64,000 nt of DNA from Ottowia massiliensis. GTDB lineage: Bacteria; Pseudomonadota; Gammaproteobacteria; Burkholderiales; Burkholderiaceae_C. The stretch's first letter is position 1. Each line of letters begins with the position of its first letter. The notes under the pieces were generated by a model. The model saw only the letters and a program-made list of their open reading frames with translations. It was not told where the DNA came from and made no database searches. Made by a program: the position numbers and the translations under genes. Positions 6,542 to 16,087 of the stretch are shown here, piece after piece. The DNA is taken from NCBI RefSeq assembly GCF_900240305.1, contig NZ_LT964854.1:2108001-2172000 (forward strand). Direction: 5' to 3'.

Positions 6542-7877
6542 AATTATGGTTACTAAAACATGGCATTGCGGCAGCGCCCTGATGGCGGCTGTGCTGGCCG
6601 CCTGCCTGGCGACAGGCTGCGGCGGCAGCGATTCGGGGCCTGAAGCGCCAACACCGACGTCGAGTCCTACGCCGACGCCAACACCGACGCCAACACCGAC
6701 GCCGACGCCGACGCCGACGCCAACACCGACGCCGACGCCAACACCGACGCCGACGCTACAGCCAAATGCCCAGCTCAAATTCGAGCTGCTGACAGGCACG
6801 GCCATGGCTGATCTGAATCATTGCCAGTCCATGGACGGTTCGGCCAGCGAAGCGCGGTTTTCCTATCTGGAGCGCATTGTTGTTGACAAGGATGCGATTT
6901 ATCTGGCCGAAACAGGCGACGACTGCCTGAAAGATGATTTTTCCACGCCCCCTGCGCAGCAGGCGCGGCAAATGCCGCCGAAAATCAGGAAACTGAGCGG
7001 CGGAAAAGTGGAAACGGCGCTCTCGCTTTTCAGCCCGGAAGTATTGGAGCGGCAGGGCGCCATGGCAAGGTTTCCCGGCGGCTTTTACCGTGACGAGAAA
7101 ACCGGCGCATTCTACGTGGCGGGCTATGCCGCCGCGAGATTCAAATACAACCGTGCGCTGAGCGCAGAAAGGCTGGACTGGTATGACAGGGCCGGCGCAT
7201 GGAATTATTTCGTTCCGGGCATTTTCAAATATGAAGGAAATGCGGCGGGCGAAAACAACCTGCTGGCAGGCATGCCGGGCAAAAGGCCCGATTCCTTTGT
7301 AGACGGGCGCGGCAAAATGGCGCAGTTTCAGGCGCCGCATGATTTGGAAGCCGATGCTTCCGGCCTGCTTTACGTGATTGACGGTGGCGATAACACGCGC
7401 ATTCGCACCATCAGCAGCAGCGGCGAAGTCAAAACGCTGGACGGCTACAGAAAAAATATCCGGACGCTGGATGCCGACCGCCAGGGCCATATTCATGCGC
7501 TGGAGGAAACAAGCTCCAAGTCATTTGTATGGCACCGGCTTTCGGATGGCTCGAAAACCGATATCGATTTAAGGCCAGATGAGAGGGCCGAGTTCACTCC
7601 CAGGCCACGAAAGGTGATCGCCTTTACGGTGCTAGATAATGAGATTGTGCTGGCAGCCCGGTGGGCCGATCGCGGCTCCAGCGTTTTGTATCGCGTATCC
7701 AGCCAGGGGGTGATCAAACAATTGACGGGAACCCGCGTGCCGGCCTCGCTGGACGATTTTGTCAAGCACCCAGACCAGTTTGCTTTGCCGCCCGTGCAGC
7801 ACCTGAAATACGGCGTAGACGGCAATCTCTACATCGTGCTGGAGCAAGGCGTTTTGATCGCCCGCGATTTCCGCTGA
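6531..7877 (+). CDS. NHL-repeat lipoprotein, tandem copy 3
   Basis: 448 residues. ATG at 6531 lies 9 nt after GGAGG (6517-6521). The N-terminus is slightly extended (MATKIMVTKTWH), then comes the signal peptide with lipobox LATGC, the longest TP linker of the three, and the NHL-type propeller. The protein is a mosaic: the first third resembles copy 1 (KDDFSTPPAQQA), the middle resembles copy 2 (PDSFVDGRGK, DGYRKNIR), and the last third returns to copy 1 (TDIDLRPDERAEFTPRPRKV). This suggests gene conversion within the array. Function unknown; expected at the envelope. Confidence 0.85.
   Translation: MATKIMVTKTWHCGSALMAAVLAACLATGCGGSDSGPEAPTPTSSPTPTPTPTPTPTPTPTPTPTPTPTPTPTPTLQPNAQLKFELLTGTAMADLNHCQSMDGSASEARFSYLERIVVDKDAIYLAETGDDCLKDDFSTPPAQQARQMPPKIRKLSGGKVETALSLFSPEVLERQGAMARFPGGFYRDEKTGAFYVAGYAAARFKYNRALSAERLDWYDRAGAWNYFVPGIFKYEGNAAGENNLLAGMPGKRPDSFVDGRGKMAQFQAPHDLEADASGLLYVIDGGDNTRIRTISSSGEVKTLDGYRKNIRTLDADRQGHIHALEETSSKSFVWHRLSDGSKTDIDLRPDERAEFTPRPRKVIAFTVLDNEIVLAARWADRGSSVLYRVSSQGVIKQLTGTRVPASLDDFVKHPDQFALPPVQHLKYGVDGNLYIVLEQGVLIARDFR
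6645..6758 (+). repeat. Thr-Pro coding tandem repeat, copy 3 (114 bp)
   Basis: Near-perfect iterations of ACGCCGACGCCAACACCG and variants. It is the longest and most homogeneous of the three linkers, as expected of a recent slippage expansion. Confidence 0.88.
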
Positions 7878-8019
7878 TTCGCCAAGAGCGCGCTTGCTCC
7901 TCCAACCGCCCGCCCCGGCGCAAGCGGCTGGAGGGGCCGCAAGGCCGTCTGAGCCAGAGGCCGCGCTTGGGCGGAATCAGCGTTGCCGTTTGGTTTTGAC
8001 CGACGGGCAAAGCGGGGCA
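7878..8019 (+). repeat. Downstream flank of copy 3, duplicate of 6230-6373
   Basis: Same order of conserved blocks as the flank of copy 2; see that entry. No coding frame is supported here. Confidence 0.7.
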
Positions 8020-8079
8020 GGGCGCGGGCAGTGAAGGGACAAGAGCGGCGCAAAAGCGGGTGGGCCGTGACGAGCGCGT

Positions 8080-8167
8080 TGATTTGCTTCTAAATCAATA
8101 GCATGATGTCTTAGTGGAATCTGCGCGGATGGCATTTTTGGCCCCTTGAATCTGCTTCTGTTTTTGA
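8080..8167 (-). repeat. Repeat family A copy, minus orientation
   Basis: Shows TTGCTTCTAAATCAATAGC, core GATGTCTTAGTGGAA, GCGC and the distal TTGAATCTGCTTCTGTTTTTG. Sits between the lipoprotein array and the DUF167 gene. Confidence 0.8.
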
Positions 8168-8295
8168 GGCTCCCCAAGTCATGCGTTCAGGCCATGCGAT
8201 CTGGCGGCTGGAAGGCGGGCTGGCATTTCATCCAGCGCGCAGGCTGAGGGCCGGCGCTTTGGGTTTTGCCTGCGGGAAGGTGGGGCGGCAGGCTT

Positions 8296-8595
8296 TCAGG
8301 CGTCTGGCTTCATCCAAGTCGCCACCAGCGCCTGCGCGGCTTGCAGGGCTTTTTCGTCTGCCAGGGTGATGCCAAGGGTTTTTTGCCGGCCCGCCGCGCC
8401 GTGCAGCAGTTGCACGCTGGCCTTGGGCACGCCGAAGGCGCGGGCAGCCCAGTCGATGAGCGCGGCGTTGGCCTTGCCGTCCACGGGCGGGGCGGCCAGG
8501 CGCACGCGCAGGGCCGCGCCGTGGGCGCCTGCCGCCTCGGTGCGCCGGGCGCCGGGGGCGGCGTGGATGGGCAGTTTGAAAAGCATGGCGCTCAT
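8296..8595 (-). CDS. DUF167 / YggU-family protein
   Basis: 99 residues, the usual size for this family of small soluble proteins. The diagnostic stretches are the LPIHAAPGARRTE start, RLAAPPVDGKANAALIDWAA in the middle (family motif PPxxGKANxxL) and the VQLLHGAAGRQKTLGI strand. No biochemical role is firmly established for the family. It is the last gene of a minus-strand run; the kinase-like gene ends 21 bp upstream, so the two are probably co-transcribed. Confidence 0.9.
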   Translation of the reverse strand: MSAMLFKLPIHAAPGARRTEAAGAHGAALRVRLAAPPVDGKANAALIDWAARAFGVPKASVQLLHGAAGRQKTLGITLADEKALQAAQALVATWMKPDA

Positions 8596-8616
8596 GGCGG
8601 GTTAGCCGGGCGCGCT

Positions 8617-9429
8617 TCACGCGGATGGCGCCGCCTGCCTGCCCAGAAAGCGGCGGGCGGCGGCGGCGGCGGCTTGCAGCGAGACGGTGTCGCGCCCCCA
8701 GCGGCGATGCGTGGGCAGCGCGCGCAGCCAGGCCAGGCGCTGGCAGGCGTGGGTGAAGCGGGCGCGCGTGGCGGCGGGCGCAGCCTGCATCCAGGCGTCC
8801 AGGCAGGCGTCCGCCTCGGCCTGGGGCAGGGGGGCCAGCCACAGGGTGCTGTGCAGGTAGTCCAGCCAGTTGCGCGCTTGCGCGTCGGCCAGGGGCATGA
8901 CTTGCAGGGGGTCGTCTTCGAAGTCGATCATTCCGGCCAGCGCGCCTGTTTCGCTCACGATCATGTTGCGGGCAAAGGCCTGGCTGAGGCATTGGCCCGC
9001 GCAGTGAATGCGTGTGAGCGCTTCGCCGCCTTCACGCCACAGCGCGGCCGCTTGCGGGTGGCGCTGGCGCAAGGCGGCGGCCAGGTCGCCCGGGCCTAGC
9101 CATTGCATGACGAAGTGGTCTGGTGCCACGTGCAGCACCTGCGGCACGCGCACGCCTGCGGCATGCAGGGCGCGCAGGCGGCGCACTTCCAGCGCCTGCC
9201 CGGCCGCGCCGCCCAGCAGCGGCGCGGTTTTGAGGTAGGGTGCGCCCAGCAGCCCGGCCAGCGCGCCCAGCAGCCGGTAGCGGGCCGGGTGCCGTGGCGC
9301 GCGCATGCTTTTGACGACCACGCGGCCCGCATGGGGCGTTTGCACCACCGCCACATTGCCGCCGCGCCACTGGGGGGCGGCGCTGGCGATGGCTTGCAGG
9401 TCTTGCGGCGACAGGGCGGGGGCGGTCAT
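8617..9429 (-). CDS. BUD32 / lipopolysaccharide-kinase-like phosphotransferase
   Basis: 270 residues with the layout of a small bacterial kinase-fold protein. VVVKSM near residue 40 supplies the ATP-binding lysine strand, EVRRLRALHAAGVRVPQVL the alpha-C and hinge region, IHCAGQCLSQAFARNMIV a shortened catalytic loop (H-x-x-x...RN), and GMIDFEDDP the metal-binding DFG-like motif. The usual HGD aspartate of the catalytic loop is replaced (HCAGQ), so activity is uncertain. Homologues in this group of bacteria are usually labelled BUD32-like or lipopolysaccharide kinase; the substrate is unknown. It lies between DUF167 and a toxin-antitoxin pair, all on the minus strand with gaps under 25 bp. Confidence 0.7.
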   Translation of the reverse strand: MTAPALSPQDLQAIASAAPQWRGGNVAVVQTPHAGRVVVKSMRAPRHPARYRLLGALAGLLGAPYLKTAPLLGGAAGQALEVRRLRALHAAGVRVPQVLHVAPDHFVMQWLGPGDLAAALRQRHPQAAALWREGGEALTRIHCAGQCLSQAFARNMIVSETGALAGMIDFEDDPLQVMPLADAQARNWLDYLHSTLWLAPLPQAEADACLDAWMQAAPAATRARFTHACQRLAWLRALPTHRRWGRDTVSLQAAAAAARRFLGRQAAPSA

Positions 9430-9443
9430 GCCGGCGGCGGGCT

Positions 9444-9890
9444 TCAGAGAATTTCAAACTGCCGCCCGTCCGGCAGGCGGTAGCGGGCGAAGTCAAGGCC
9501 GTCCAGCGTCATGATGCGGGTCACGCCCGTTTCCACGGCCAGGCGGTAGAGCGAGGCTTCGGCCAGGTCCATTTCGCTTTCTCCGCCTTTTTGGCCCGCT
9601 TCGTCTTTCGGGGGCTGGGTGTGGCGCTTCATCAGCGCGGAGAAGTCCAGCAGGGCCGCCTGCTCAAAGGGGAAGATGAAGATGGCTTCCTTGCCCAGCC
9701 AGTTCAGCAGGGCGAAGCGGCCGGGCGGCGCAATGAGGGCGCAGGCTTTGGCAACGCAGGGCCATGTGGTGGCCAGCGCCCAGTGTTCCAGCGAAGCCAG
9801 CGCCAGCAGCTCGTCGTACTTCTGTGTCTGGATCGGGTTGCGCCCGAACAGCGCCGCCAGGGCGCTGGCGTCAATCAGTGCCGAGGCCAT
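9444..9890 (-). CDS. PIN-domain ribonuclease toxin (VapC-like)
   Basis: 148 residues. It opens with ALIDASALAALFG, the first conserved acidic residue of PIN domains, and shows the later acidic cluster SEMDLAEASLYRLAVETGVTRIMTLDGLDFARYRL, where the D-L-A-x-A-S-L and T-L-D-x-x-D-F-x-x-Y motifs supply the remaining metal ligands. PIN toxins cleave RNA with Mg2+. The gene overlaps the upstream RHH gene by 20 bp, the usual antitoxin-first order of a type II module. Confidence 0.82.
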   Translation of the reverse strand: MASALIDASALAALFGRNPIQTQKYDELLALASLEHWALATTWPCVAKACALIAPPGRFALLNWLGKEAIFIFPFEQAALLDFSALMKRHTQPPKDEAGQKGGESEMDLAEASLYRLAVETGVTRIMTLDGLDFARYRLPDGRQFEIL

Positions 9891-10164
9891 GTTTGGCCCT
9901 CAGCTTGGCAATCAGGGCGGCGCGGGTGCGGCCTGTGTCGTAAGGGGAGGCCGCCGTGGCGCCGTGGGCTTCGTTCATGGCCTCGCCTTGCAGGGCCTGG
10001 TCCATTTCGGCGCGCACTTGCAGCAGCAGCTGATAGGGGTCTTTGCGCCCCAGCGCGTGCTCCACGGCGTCAATGATGAATTGCGATTTGGTAATGCCCT
10101 TGCTCTGGGCGGCGAGTTCAAGCTCTTTCTCGAGCTCCGGATTCATGCGTACGGAGACGGCCAT
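9871..10164 (-). CDS. Ribbon-helix-helix (CopG/Arc-like) antitoxin
   Basis: 97 residues from ATG at 10164. MAVSVRMNPELEKELELAAQ supplies the N-terminal beta strand and first helix, GITKSQFIIDAVEHAL the second helix of a ribbon-helix-helix DNA-binding fold. The C-terminal half (MNEAHGATAASPYDTGRTRAALIAKL) is probably the disordered toxin-binding tail. A longer reading from 10221 is possible but adds a leader that does not fit the fold. RHH antitoxins repress their own operon. The 20-bp overlap with the PIN gene supports translational coupling. Confidence 0.82.
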   Translation of the reverse strand: MAVSVRMNPELEKELELAAQSKGITKSQFIIDAVEHALGRKDPYQLLLQVRAEMDQALQGEAMNEAHGATAASPYDTGRTRAALIAKLRAKHGLGTD

Positions 10165-10378
10165 TTGATACTGCCTGTGACCTGGGTTGAGAGGAAGTCG
10201 AAAACGGCTGGGCCGCTGCATTCAGCCAGAAGCGCTGCTCCCGGATGCAGCGCGGCCCAGAGGGGCGAATCCTACTATCGCAAGAGATGCATGACCAGAG
10301 GGTAAACGCGGTGTTCCATTGCTCGCATGCAGTCTGCCCCAGCCTGCTGACGGGCTGCCAAAGACGCCGGAAAGTAAT

Positions 10379-10464
10379 GAAAACAGGAGCAAATTCAGGG
10401 GGTTGAAATACCGTTCCGCGCAGTTTCTACTAGGACGTAATGCTATTAATAAAGGAGCTAAATT
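10379..10464 (+). repeat. Repeat family A copy, plus orientation
   Basis: Good match: ACAGGAGCAAATTCAGGGGG, GCGCAGTTTCTACTAGGAC, AATGCTATTAATAAAGGAGC. Confidence 0.85.
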
Positions 10465-10478
10465 GACCTGTTTCCAGG

Positions 10479-10645
10479 AACCTGTTCAGAGCCTGAGCGC
10501 AAGGAGCAAAAGAACGGATCGGGCCGGGCTGCAAGGCGGCAGACCGCACGCGGGCCGCAGAGGCGGCCCGGCGTGGCGCTTGCAAGGCCCTGGAGCGCCC
10601 CAGTTCACGCTTTTCGCGCCTACGAACAGGCTCCGGGCAGGCTCT
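10479..10645. repeat. Repeat family B (palindromic MITE-like) copy
   Basis: Left end AACCTGTTCAGAGCCTGAGCG, right end CTTTTCGCGCCTACGAACAGGCTCCGGGCAGGCTCT. The two ends are inverted copies of each other. It begins 15 bp after a family A copy and ends 19 bp before the algR stop codon. Confidence 0.7.
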
Positions 10646-10663
10646 GATGCCTTCACCCGCCAT

Positions 10664-11491
10664 TCACTCCTGCCCCAGCGCCTGGCGCACGGCGCTGACC
10701 TGGCGGCGGGAGATGGTCAGAAGCTCATCCACGCCAGCCAGGCGCACGGCCCAGCTTTCGCCGTCGATGAAGTCGCGCTGGCGCACGATGGCGCGCATGG
10801 CGGCGGGCAGCACGAGAGCGTTGCGGTTTATGCGCAGAAAGCGCCCCGGGTACTTGGCTTCAATCTGGTTGAGGCTGTCGTTCAGCACATAGCTGGCGGC
10901 GACGGTGCGGACGGTGACGTATTTCTGCTCCGCCTTGAAATAAAGCACTTCGGCCAGCGGTATGCGCTGGGCGCGGCCCCGCTCGGAAATGAGCACCCAT
11001 TGCCCGTCCAGCGCGTCGCCCTGGGCGGCGCGCGCCAGGCGGGCGCGCACGGCCTTTTGCAAGGCGGCTTCCAGGCGATCGCAGCGCACGGGTTTGGTGA
11101 GGTAATCCACGGCGTCAAGCTCGAAGGCGTCAAGCGCGTGCTCGGCGTAGGCGGTGACGAAGATGAAGGGCGGCGGCGCGGGCAAGGCATTGAGCTGGCG
11201 GGCCAGCTGCATGCCGTTGGCGCCGGGCATGTGAATGTCGATCAGGGCCGCGTCAAAGCGCTGGCGCACCAGCAAATCCATCGCATCAGGCGTGTTGGCG
11301 GCTTCGGCGGCCAATTCGGCGCGGGGGTTGCGGCAATCGCCCAGCAGGCTGCGCATGCGCGAGCGCGCCAAGGGTTCGTCATCCACGACGAGAACTTGCA
11401 GGGGCTTTTCGGACTGTCCGGTTTCTGGCTCGCCGGTTTCGGGCTTGCCAGCTTTTGGCTTGCCGGCTTTGGGCTGGGCGGTTTTGTTCAT
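10664..11491 (-). CDS. algR: LytTR-type response regulator (AlgR-like)
   Basis: 275 residues. A Lys/Gly/Pro/Glu-rich leader with short internal repeats (KPKAGKPETGEPETG) precedes a receiver domain: VVDDEP with the acidic pocket, ALIDIHMPG with the phospho-accepting Asp, FVTAYAEHALDAF, and YLTKPV with the conserved Lys. The C-terminal half is a LytTR DNA-binding domain (EVLYFKAEQKYVTVRT, FLRINRNALV). Such regulators bind promoter repeats and in Pseudomonas AlgR controls alginate and twitching genes. The kinase gene ends 23 bp upstream, so the pair forms one operon. The symbol is given by family and context (divergent argH), not by proven orthology. Confidence 0.85.
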   Translation of the reverse strand: MNKTAQPKAGKPKAGKPETGEPETGQSEKPLQVLVVDDEPLARSRMRSLLGDCRNPRAELAAEAANTPDAMDLLVRQRFDAALIDIHMPGANGMQLARQLNALPAPPPFIFVTAYAEHALDAFELDAVDYLTKPVRCDRLEAALQKAVRARLARAAQGDALDGQWVLISERGRAQRIPLAEVLYFKAEQKYVTVRTVAASYVLNDSLNQIEAKYPGRFLRINRNALVLPAAMRAIVRQRDFIDGESWAVRLAGVDELLTISRRQVSAVRQALGQE

Positions 11492-11514
11492 GGCGGGTGT
11501 CGGCGGTGGCCTTT

Positions 11515-12624
11515 TCAGTGGTGGCGGGAAGAAGACGCGGCCTGTGCGGCGCGGATTTGCGCGGTGGTCATGGGCACTTCCAGACGGGCCTGGTAGAGAT
11601 CGCCGATGAGGGCGGTTTTGAAGCTGCCCTCCATGTCGTGCAGCAGCTTGAGGCGGTCTCGCACATTGCCCAGGGCGATGCCGTGGCCCTTGCGGCCCTG
11701 GCCGGCAGGCACGGTGTTGGTGACCTTGATCACGGCGACCTGGCCGCGAAGGCGCGTGGAAACGCGCAGCTGCGCGCCGCTGGGGCTAGGCTCCACGCCG
11801 TGCTTGACGGCGTTTTCCACCAGCGGCTGCAAGATCAGCGGCGGCAGGCGCGCGGCCAGCGTGCGCGCATCCAGCGACCACTGCACGCGCAGGCGCTCGC
11901 CAAAGCGGATCTGCTCAATGTCCAGATAGCGCCGCGCCAGCTCGATTTCCTGCGCCAGCGTGGCGCTGTCGCCCTGCTCGGCAAGAGCGTGGCGGAACAA
12001 GTCCGCCAGGTCTTCCAGCACGCGCTCGGCCTTTTCAGGCTCGCCGCGCACCAGGGCGATGGCGGTGTTGAGCGTGTTGAACAGAAAGTGCGGGCGAATG
12101 CGCGATTGCAGCTCCGCCAGCCGCGCCGTGGTGGCCGCAGGCGCGCGGCCGCGCACGCGCCACATCAGCGCCGCCGTCAGCACGGCCGCCAGCAGCGCCC
12201 CGGCCACGGCGCTGGCCAGCCAGGGCGGCGCGGCGCGCACATCGACCGTCAGCGCCATGAGAATGGCGCAGGCCGCCAGCCCTGCCAGCGCGCCCAGCGC
12301 CACGCCCGCCGCCATTTGCGCCTGCACGGGCAGGCGCGCCAGCGGTTTTTTCAAACTGCACCCGGCCACCAGCCACAGCAGCGTGGCCGGCAGCGTGCCG
12401 CCCGTGACAAAAGCCAGGCGCAGCAGCCACTCCAGCGCGCCGCCCGGCATGAACAGCAGCGCCGCCGCCTGCGCCGCCTGCACCCCCAGCACGGCGCGCA
12501 GCACCACGCCCGCGCGGCAAACGTCAAACACCAGCGGCGTCTCGGCGCGCGCCGCCGCCGCAGCCACGGCGCGCGCGCTGCGCTGGCGGCCTGTGAGGGT
12601 CGATAAAATTTGCGAATCTTTCAC
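11515..12624 (-). CDS. LytS/FimS-type sensor histidine kinase (AlgZ-like)
   Basis: 369 residues. The first 150 hold four or more hydrophobic segments. The kinase part starts ELQSRIRPHFLFNTLNTAIAL, the H-box of the PF06580 family with the phospho-accepting His, and continues with the N-box PLILQPLVENAVKHGVE and a G-box GHGIALGNVRDRL. Members phosphorylate a LytTR regulator, here the downstream algR-like gene. Start is GTG at 12624; no strong ribosome site precedes it, so the true start could be slightly inside. The order argH divergent to kinase-regulator matches fimS(algZ)-algR of Pseudomonas. Confidence 0.86.
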   Translation of the reverse strand: MKDSQILSTLTGRQRSARAVAAAAARAETPLVFDVCRAGVVLRAVLGVQAAQAAALLFMPGGALEWLLRLAFVTGGTLPATLLWLVAGCSLKKPLARLPVQAQMAAGVALGALAGLAACAILMALTVDVRAAPPWLASAVAGALLAAVLTAALMWRVRGRAPAATTARLAELQSRIRPHFLFNTLNTAIALVRGEPEKAERVLEDLADLFRHALAEQGDSATLAQEIELARRYLDIEQIRFGERLRVQWSLDARTLAARLPPLILQPLVENAVKHGVEPSPSGAQLRVSTRLRGQVAVIKVTNTVPAGQGRKGHGIALGNVRDRLKLLHDMEGSFKTALIGDLYQARLEVPMTTAQIRAAQAASSSRHH

Positions 12625-12634
12625 GGGCTTTGCA

Positions 12635-12652
12635 ACACACAGGAAAGTGTGT
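12635..12652. promoter_or_regulatory. Small inverted repeat in the kinase-argH divergent region
   Basis: ACACAC-AGGAAA-GTGTGT lies 11 bp from the kinase start and about 150 bp from argH. It could be an operator or the stem of a short leader hairpin. Nothing ties it to a known regulator. Confidence 0.3.
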
Positions 12653-12803
12653 CAATTATTTGTGATAACCACAACAAGCGCCAGCCCTGCAAACGCCGCC
12701 TTTTTCCGCTTTTGCCATTTTTTTTCGCCGTTTTTCCGGCTTGGGCGCGTTTGTTTTTCAAATCTCTTTTTCAGCCCTACCCTGCTTTTTTCCCCGAAAG
12801 CCC

Positions 12804-14267
<1,464 letters not shown>

Positions 14268-14305
14268 AAACCAGCTCACAAAGCGGCCCCGCCAGCCTGA
14301 TTGAA

Positions 14306-14393
14306 CTCAAAAGGAGGAGCAAATTTGAGGGGGCTGAAATGCCTTCCTGCGCAAGCTCCACTAGGACATCATGCTATGGATAGAGGAGCTAAT
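14306..14393 (+). repeat. Repeat family A copy, plus orientation
   Basis: GGAGGAGCAAATTTGAGGGG at the left, CTCCACTAGGACATCATGC core, TAGAGGAGCTAATC at the right. Confidence 0.85.
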
Positions 14394-14416
14394 CGCGGCA
14401 GCTTTCCTTCTTTGAT

Positions 14417-14568
14417 CCTGCTTGCAGTCTGGCCATGGGGCGCAAAAGCGCAGGAATCGGGATGCGCTGCAAAACGCAAACGGGAGGTCTTGTAGCCTGC
14501 TGAGACTTGCAAGGCCAAGAGTGTTCGAGGCCATGTTTTCGTCTCCACAGACAAACTCCGAGCAGGCC
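14417..14568. repeat. Repeat family B (palindromic MITE-like) copy
   Basis: Left end CCTGCTTGCAGTCTGGCC then GGGGCGCAAAAGCG; right end GCCATGTTTTCGTCTCCACA then GACAAACTCCGAGCAGGC. The ends pair as an imperfect inverted repeat of about 40 bp. Lies between two family A copies. Confidence 0.65.
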
Positions 14569-14652
14569 CCAGAACGGCTGGCGAAAGCCGCCTTGCTGGC
14601 GCAGCAACGGCCAGGCAGAACCTGCGCCCTGAAGAAAGCAGAAAAACTTCAC

Positions 14653-14738
14653 TCAATAAGAGGCGCAAATCTGACGAGTGAAAAACGGCTTTCGCGCCAT
14701 CTCACCAGGACTTTGCGCTATTGAATTAAGAGCGATTC
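14653..14738 (+). repeat. Repeat family A copy, diverged
   Basis: Ends TAAGAGGCGCAAATCTGACG and GAATTAAGAGCGATT; core CTCACCAGGACTTTGCGCTA has drifted from the consensus. Lies about 70 bp before rodA. Confidence 0.55.
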
Positions 14739-14807
14739 CTGCCGCCTATTTCATAATCAGGCCGCCTGCCGCCGCCGTTTTTCTTTTGCGCTTTTGCTTT
14801 TTCATCC

Positions 14808-15992
14808 ATGCAAGCCACTGCTTTTGACACGCCGCCCTGGTGGCAGCGCGTGCTGCCCATGTTCCGGGGGTTTGACGGGCCGCTGCTGGCCGCCGTGCTG
14901 CTGCTGGCGGGGCTGGGGCTGACCATCATGTATTCCTCCGGCTTTGACCACGGCACGCGCTTTGTCATGCACGGGCGCAACATGCTGCTGGCGGCGGCCA
15001 TCATGTTCGTGGTGGCGCAAGCGCCGCCGCAGCGGCTGATGCGGCTGGCCGTGCCGGTTTACACGGCGGGCGTGCTGCTGCTGGTGGCGGTGGCGCTGTT
15101 TGGCATCACCAAAAAAGGCGCGCAGCGCTGGCTGAATGTGGGCGTGGTGATTCAACCCAGCGAGATCATGAAGATTGCCGTGCCGCTCATGCTGGCCTGC
15201 TGGTTTCAGTGGCGGCAGGGGCAGGGGCGCAGCCGGGCGGTGGACTTTGCGGGCGCTTTTGCGCTGCTGGCCGTGCCGGTGGCGCTCATCATGAAGCAGC
15301 CTGATCTGGGCACGGCGCTGCTGGTGATGGCCAGCGGCCTGGCCGTGATTTTTTTCGCCGGGCTGCCCTGGCGCTGGGTGCTGCCGCCGGTGGCGCTGGC
15401 GCTGGCGGGCGTGGCGGGCATCGTGTTTTTTGGCGATGAGCTTTGCGCCGACGGGGTGGACTGGCACGTGCTGCGCGAATACCAGCGCCAGCGCGTGTGC
15501 ACGCTGCTGGACCCCATGCGCGACCCGCTGGGCAAGGGCTTTCATATCCTGCAAGCCATGATCGCCATCGGCTCGGGCGGGCTGCACGGCAAGGGCTTCA
15601 TGCAGGGCACGCAGACGCATCTAGAGTTCATTCCCGAGCGCACCACCGATTTCATCTTTGCCGCCTTTTCCGAAGAATTCGGCCTGGCGGGCAACCTGCT
15701 GCTGATTTTTGGCTTCTGGTGCCTGGTGCTGCGCGCGCTGGCCCTTTCCGCTGTGGCGCCCACGCTGTTTTCGCGGCTGCTGGCGGCGGCGGTGAGCACC
15801 ATCTTCTTTGCCTACGCTTTCGTGAACATCGGCATGGTCAGCGGCGTGCTGCCCGTGGTGGGCGTGCCGCTGCCTTTCATCAGCTACGGCGGCACGGCGA
15901 TGGTGACGCTGGGCGTGGCGCTGGGCATTCTCATGTCCGTCAGCCGCGCGCGCTGGCTGGCCGAGCAGCAGCGCAAGGCGCTGTTGGCATAG
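14808..15992 (+). CDS. rodA: Rod-shape peptidoglycan glycosyltransferase RodA (SEDS family)
   Basis: 394 residues, about ten membrane segments. RodA polymerises lipid II glycan chains with its PBP2 partner during side-wall growth. Family marks are GAQRWLNVGVVIQPSEIMKI, the KQPDLGTALLVM stretch, the large loop EYQRQRVCTLLDPMRDPLGKGFH, the catalytic-region sequence LEFIPERTTDFIFAAFSEEFG, and GVLPVVGVPLPFISYGGTAM near the end. These favour RodA over FtsW. Its usual neighbours mreBCD and mrdA are not in the window, so it appears detached from that operon here. The convergent icd gene follows after a shared terminator. Confidence 0.95.
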   Translation: MQATAFDTPPWWQRVLPMFRGFDGPLLAAVLLLAGLGLTIMYSSGFDHGTRFVMHGRNMLLAAAIMFVVAQAPPQRLMRLAVPVYTAGVLLLVAVALFGITKKGAQRWLNVGVVIQPSEIMKIAVPLMLACWFQWRQGQGRSRAVDFAGAFALLAVPVALIMKQPDLGTALLVMASGLAVIFFAGLPWRWVLPPVALALAGVAGIVFFGDELCADGVDWHVLREYQRQRVCTLLDPMRDPLGKGFHILQAMIAIGSGGLHGKGFMQGTQTHLEFIPERTTDFIFAAFSEEFGLAGNLLLIFGFWCLVLRALALSAVAPTLFSRLLAAAVSTIFFAYAFVNIGMVSGVLPVVGVPLPFISYGGTAMVTLGVALGILMSVSRARWLAEQQRKALLA

Positions 15993-16034
15993 GAAGTGCG
16001 AGCAGTTTCTGCCGCACGGCCGAATCAGAAAAGA

Positions 16035-16066
16035 AAAACCCCGGTCTCTATTCGAGAACGGGGTTT
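16035..16066. terminator. Bidirectional intrinsic terminator between rodA and icd
   Basis: AAAACCCCG at 16035 pairs with CGGGGTTTT at 16058-16066, with a further TCTC/GAGA pairing inside. A- and T-runs flank both sides, so it can end both convergent transcripts. Confidence 0.9.
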
Positions 16067-16087
16067 TCCTGGCAACCGGCTGAGTTG

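Noticed and set aside
3632..6758. CRISPR-like repeats
   Set aside because: Tandem, in-frame TP codons with no unique spacers, and no cas genes in the window.
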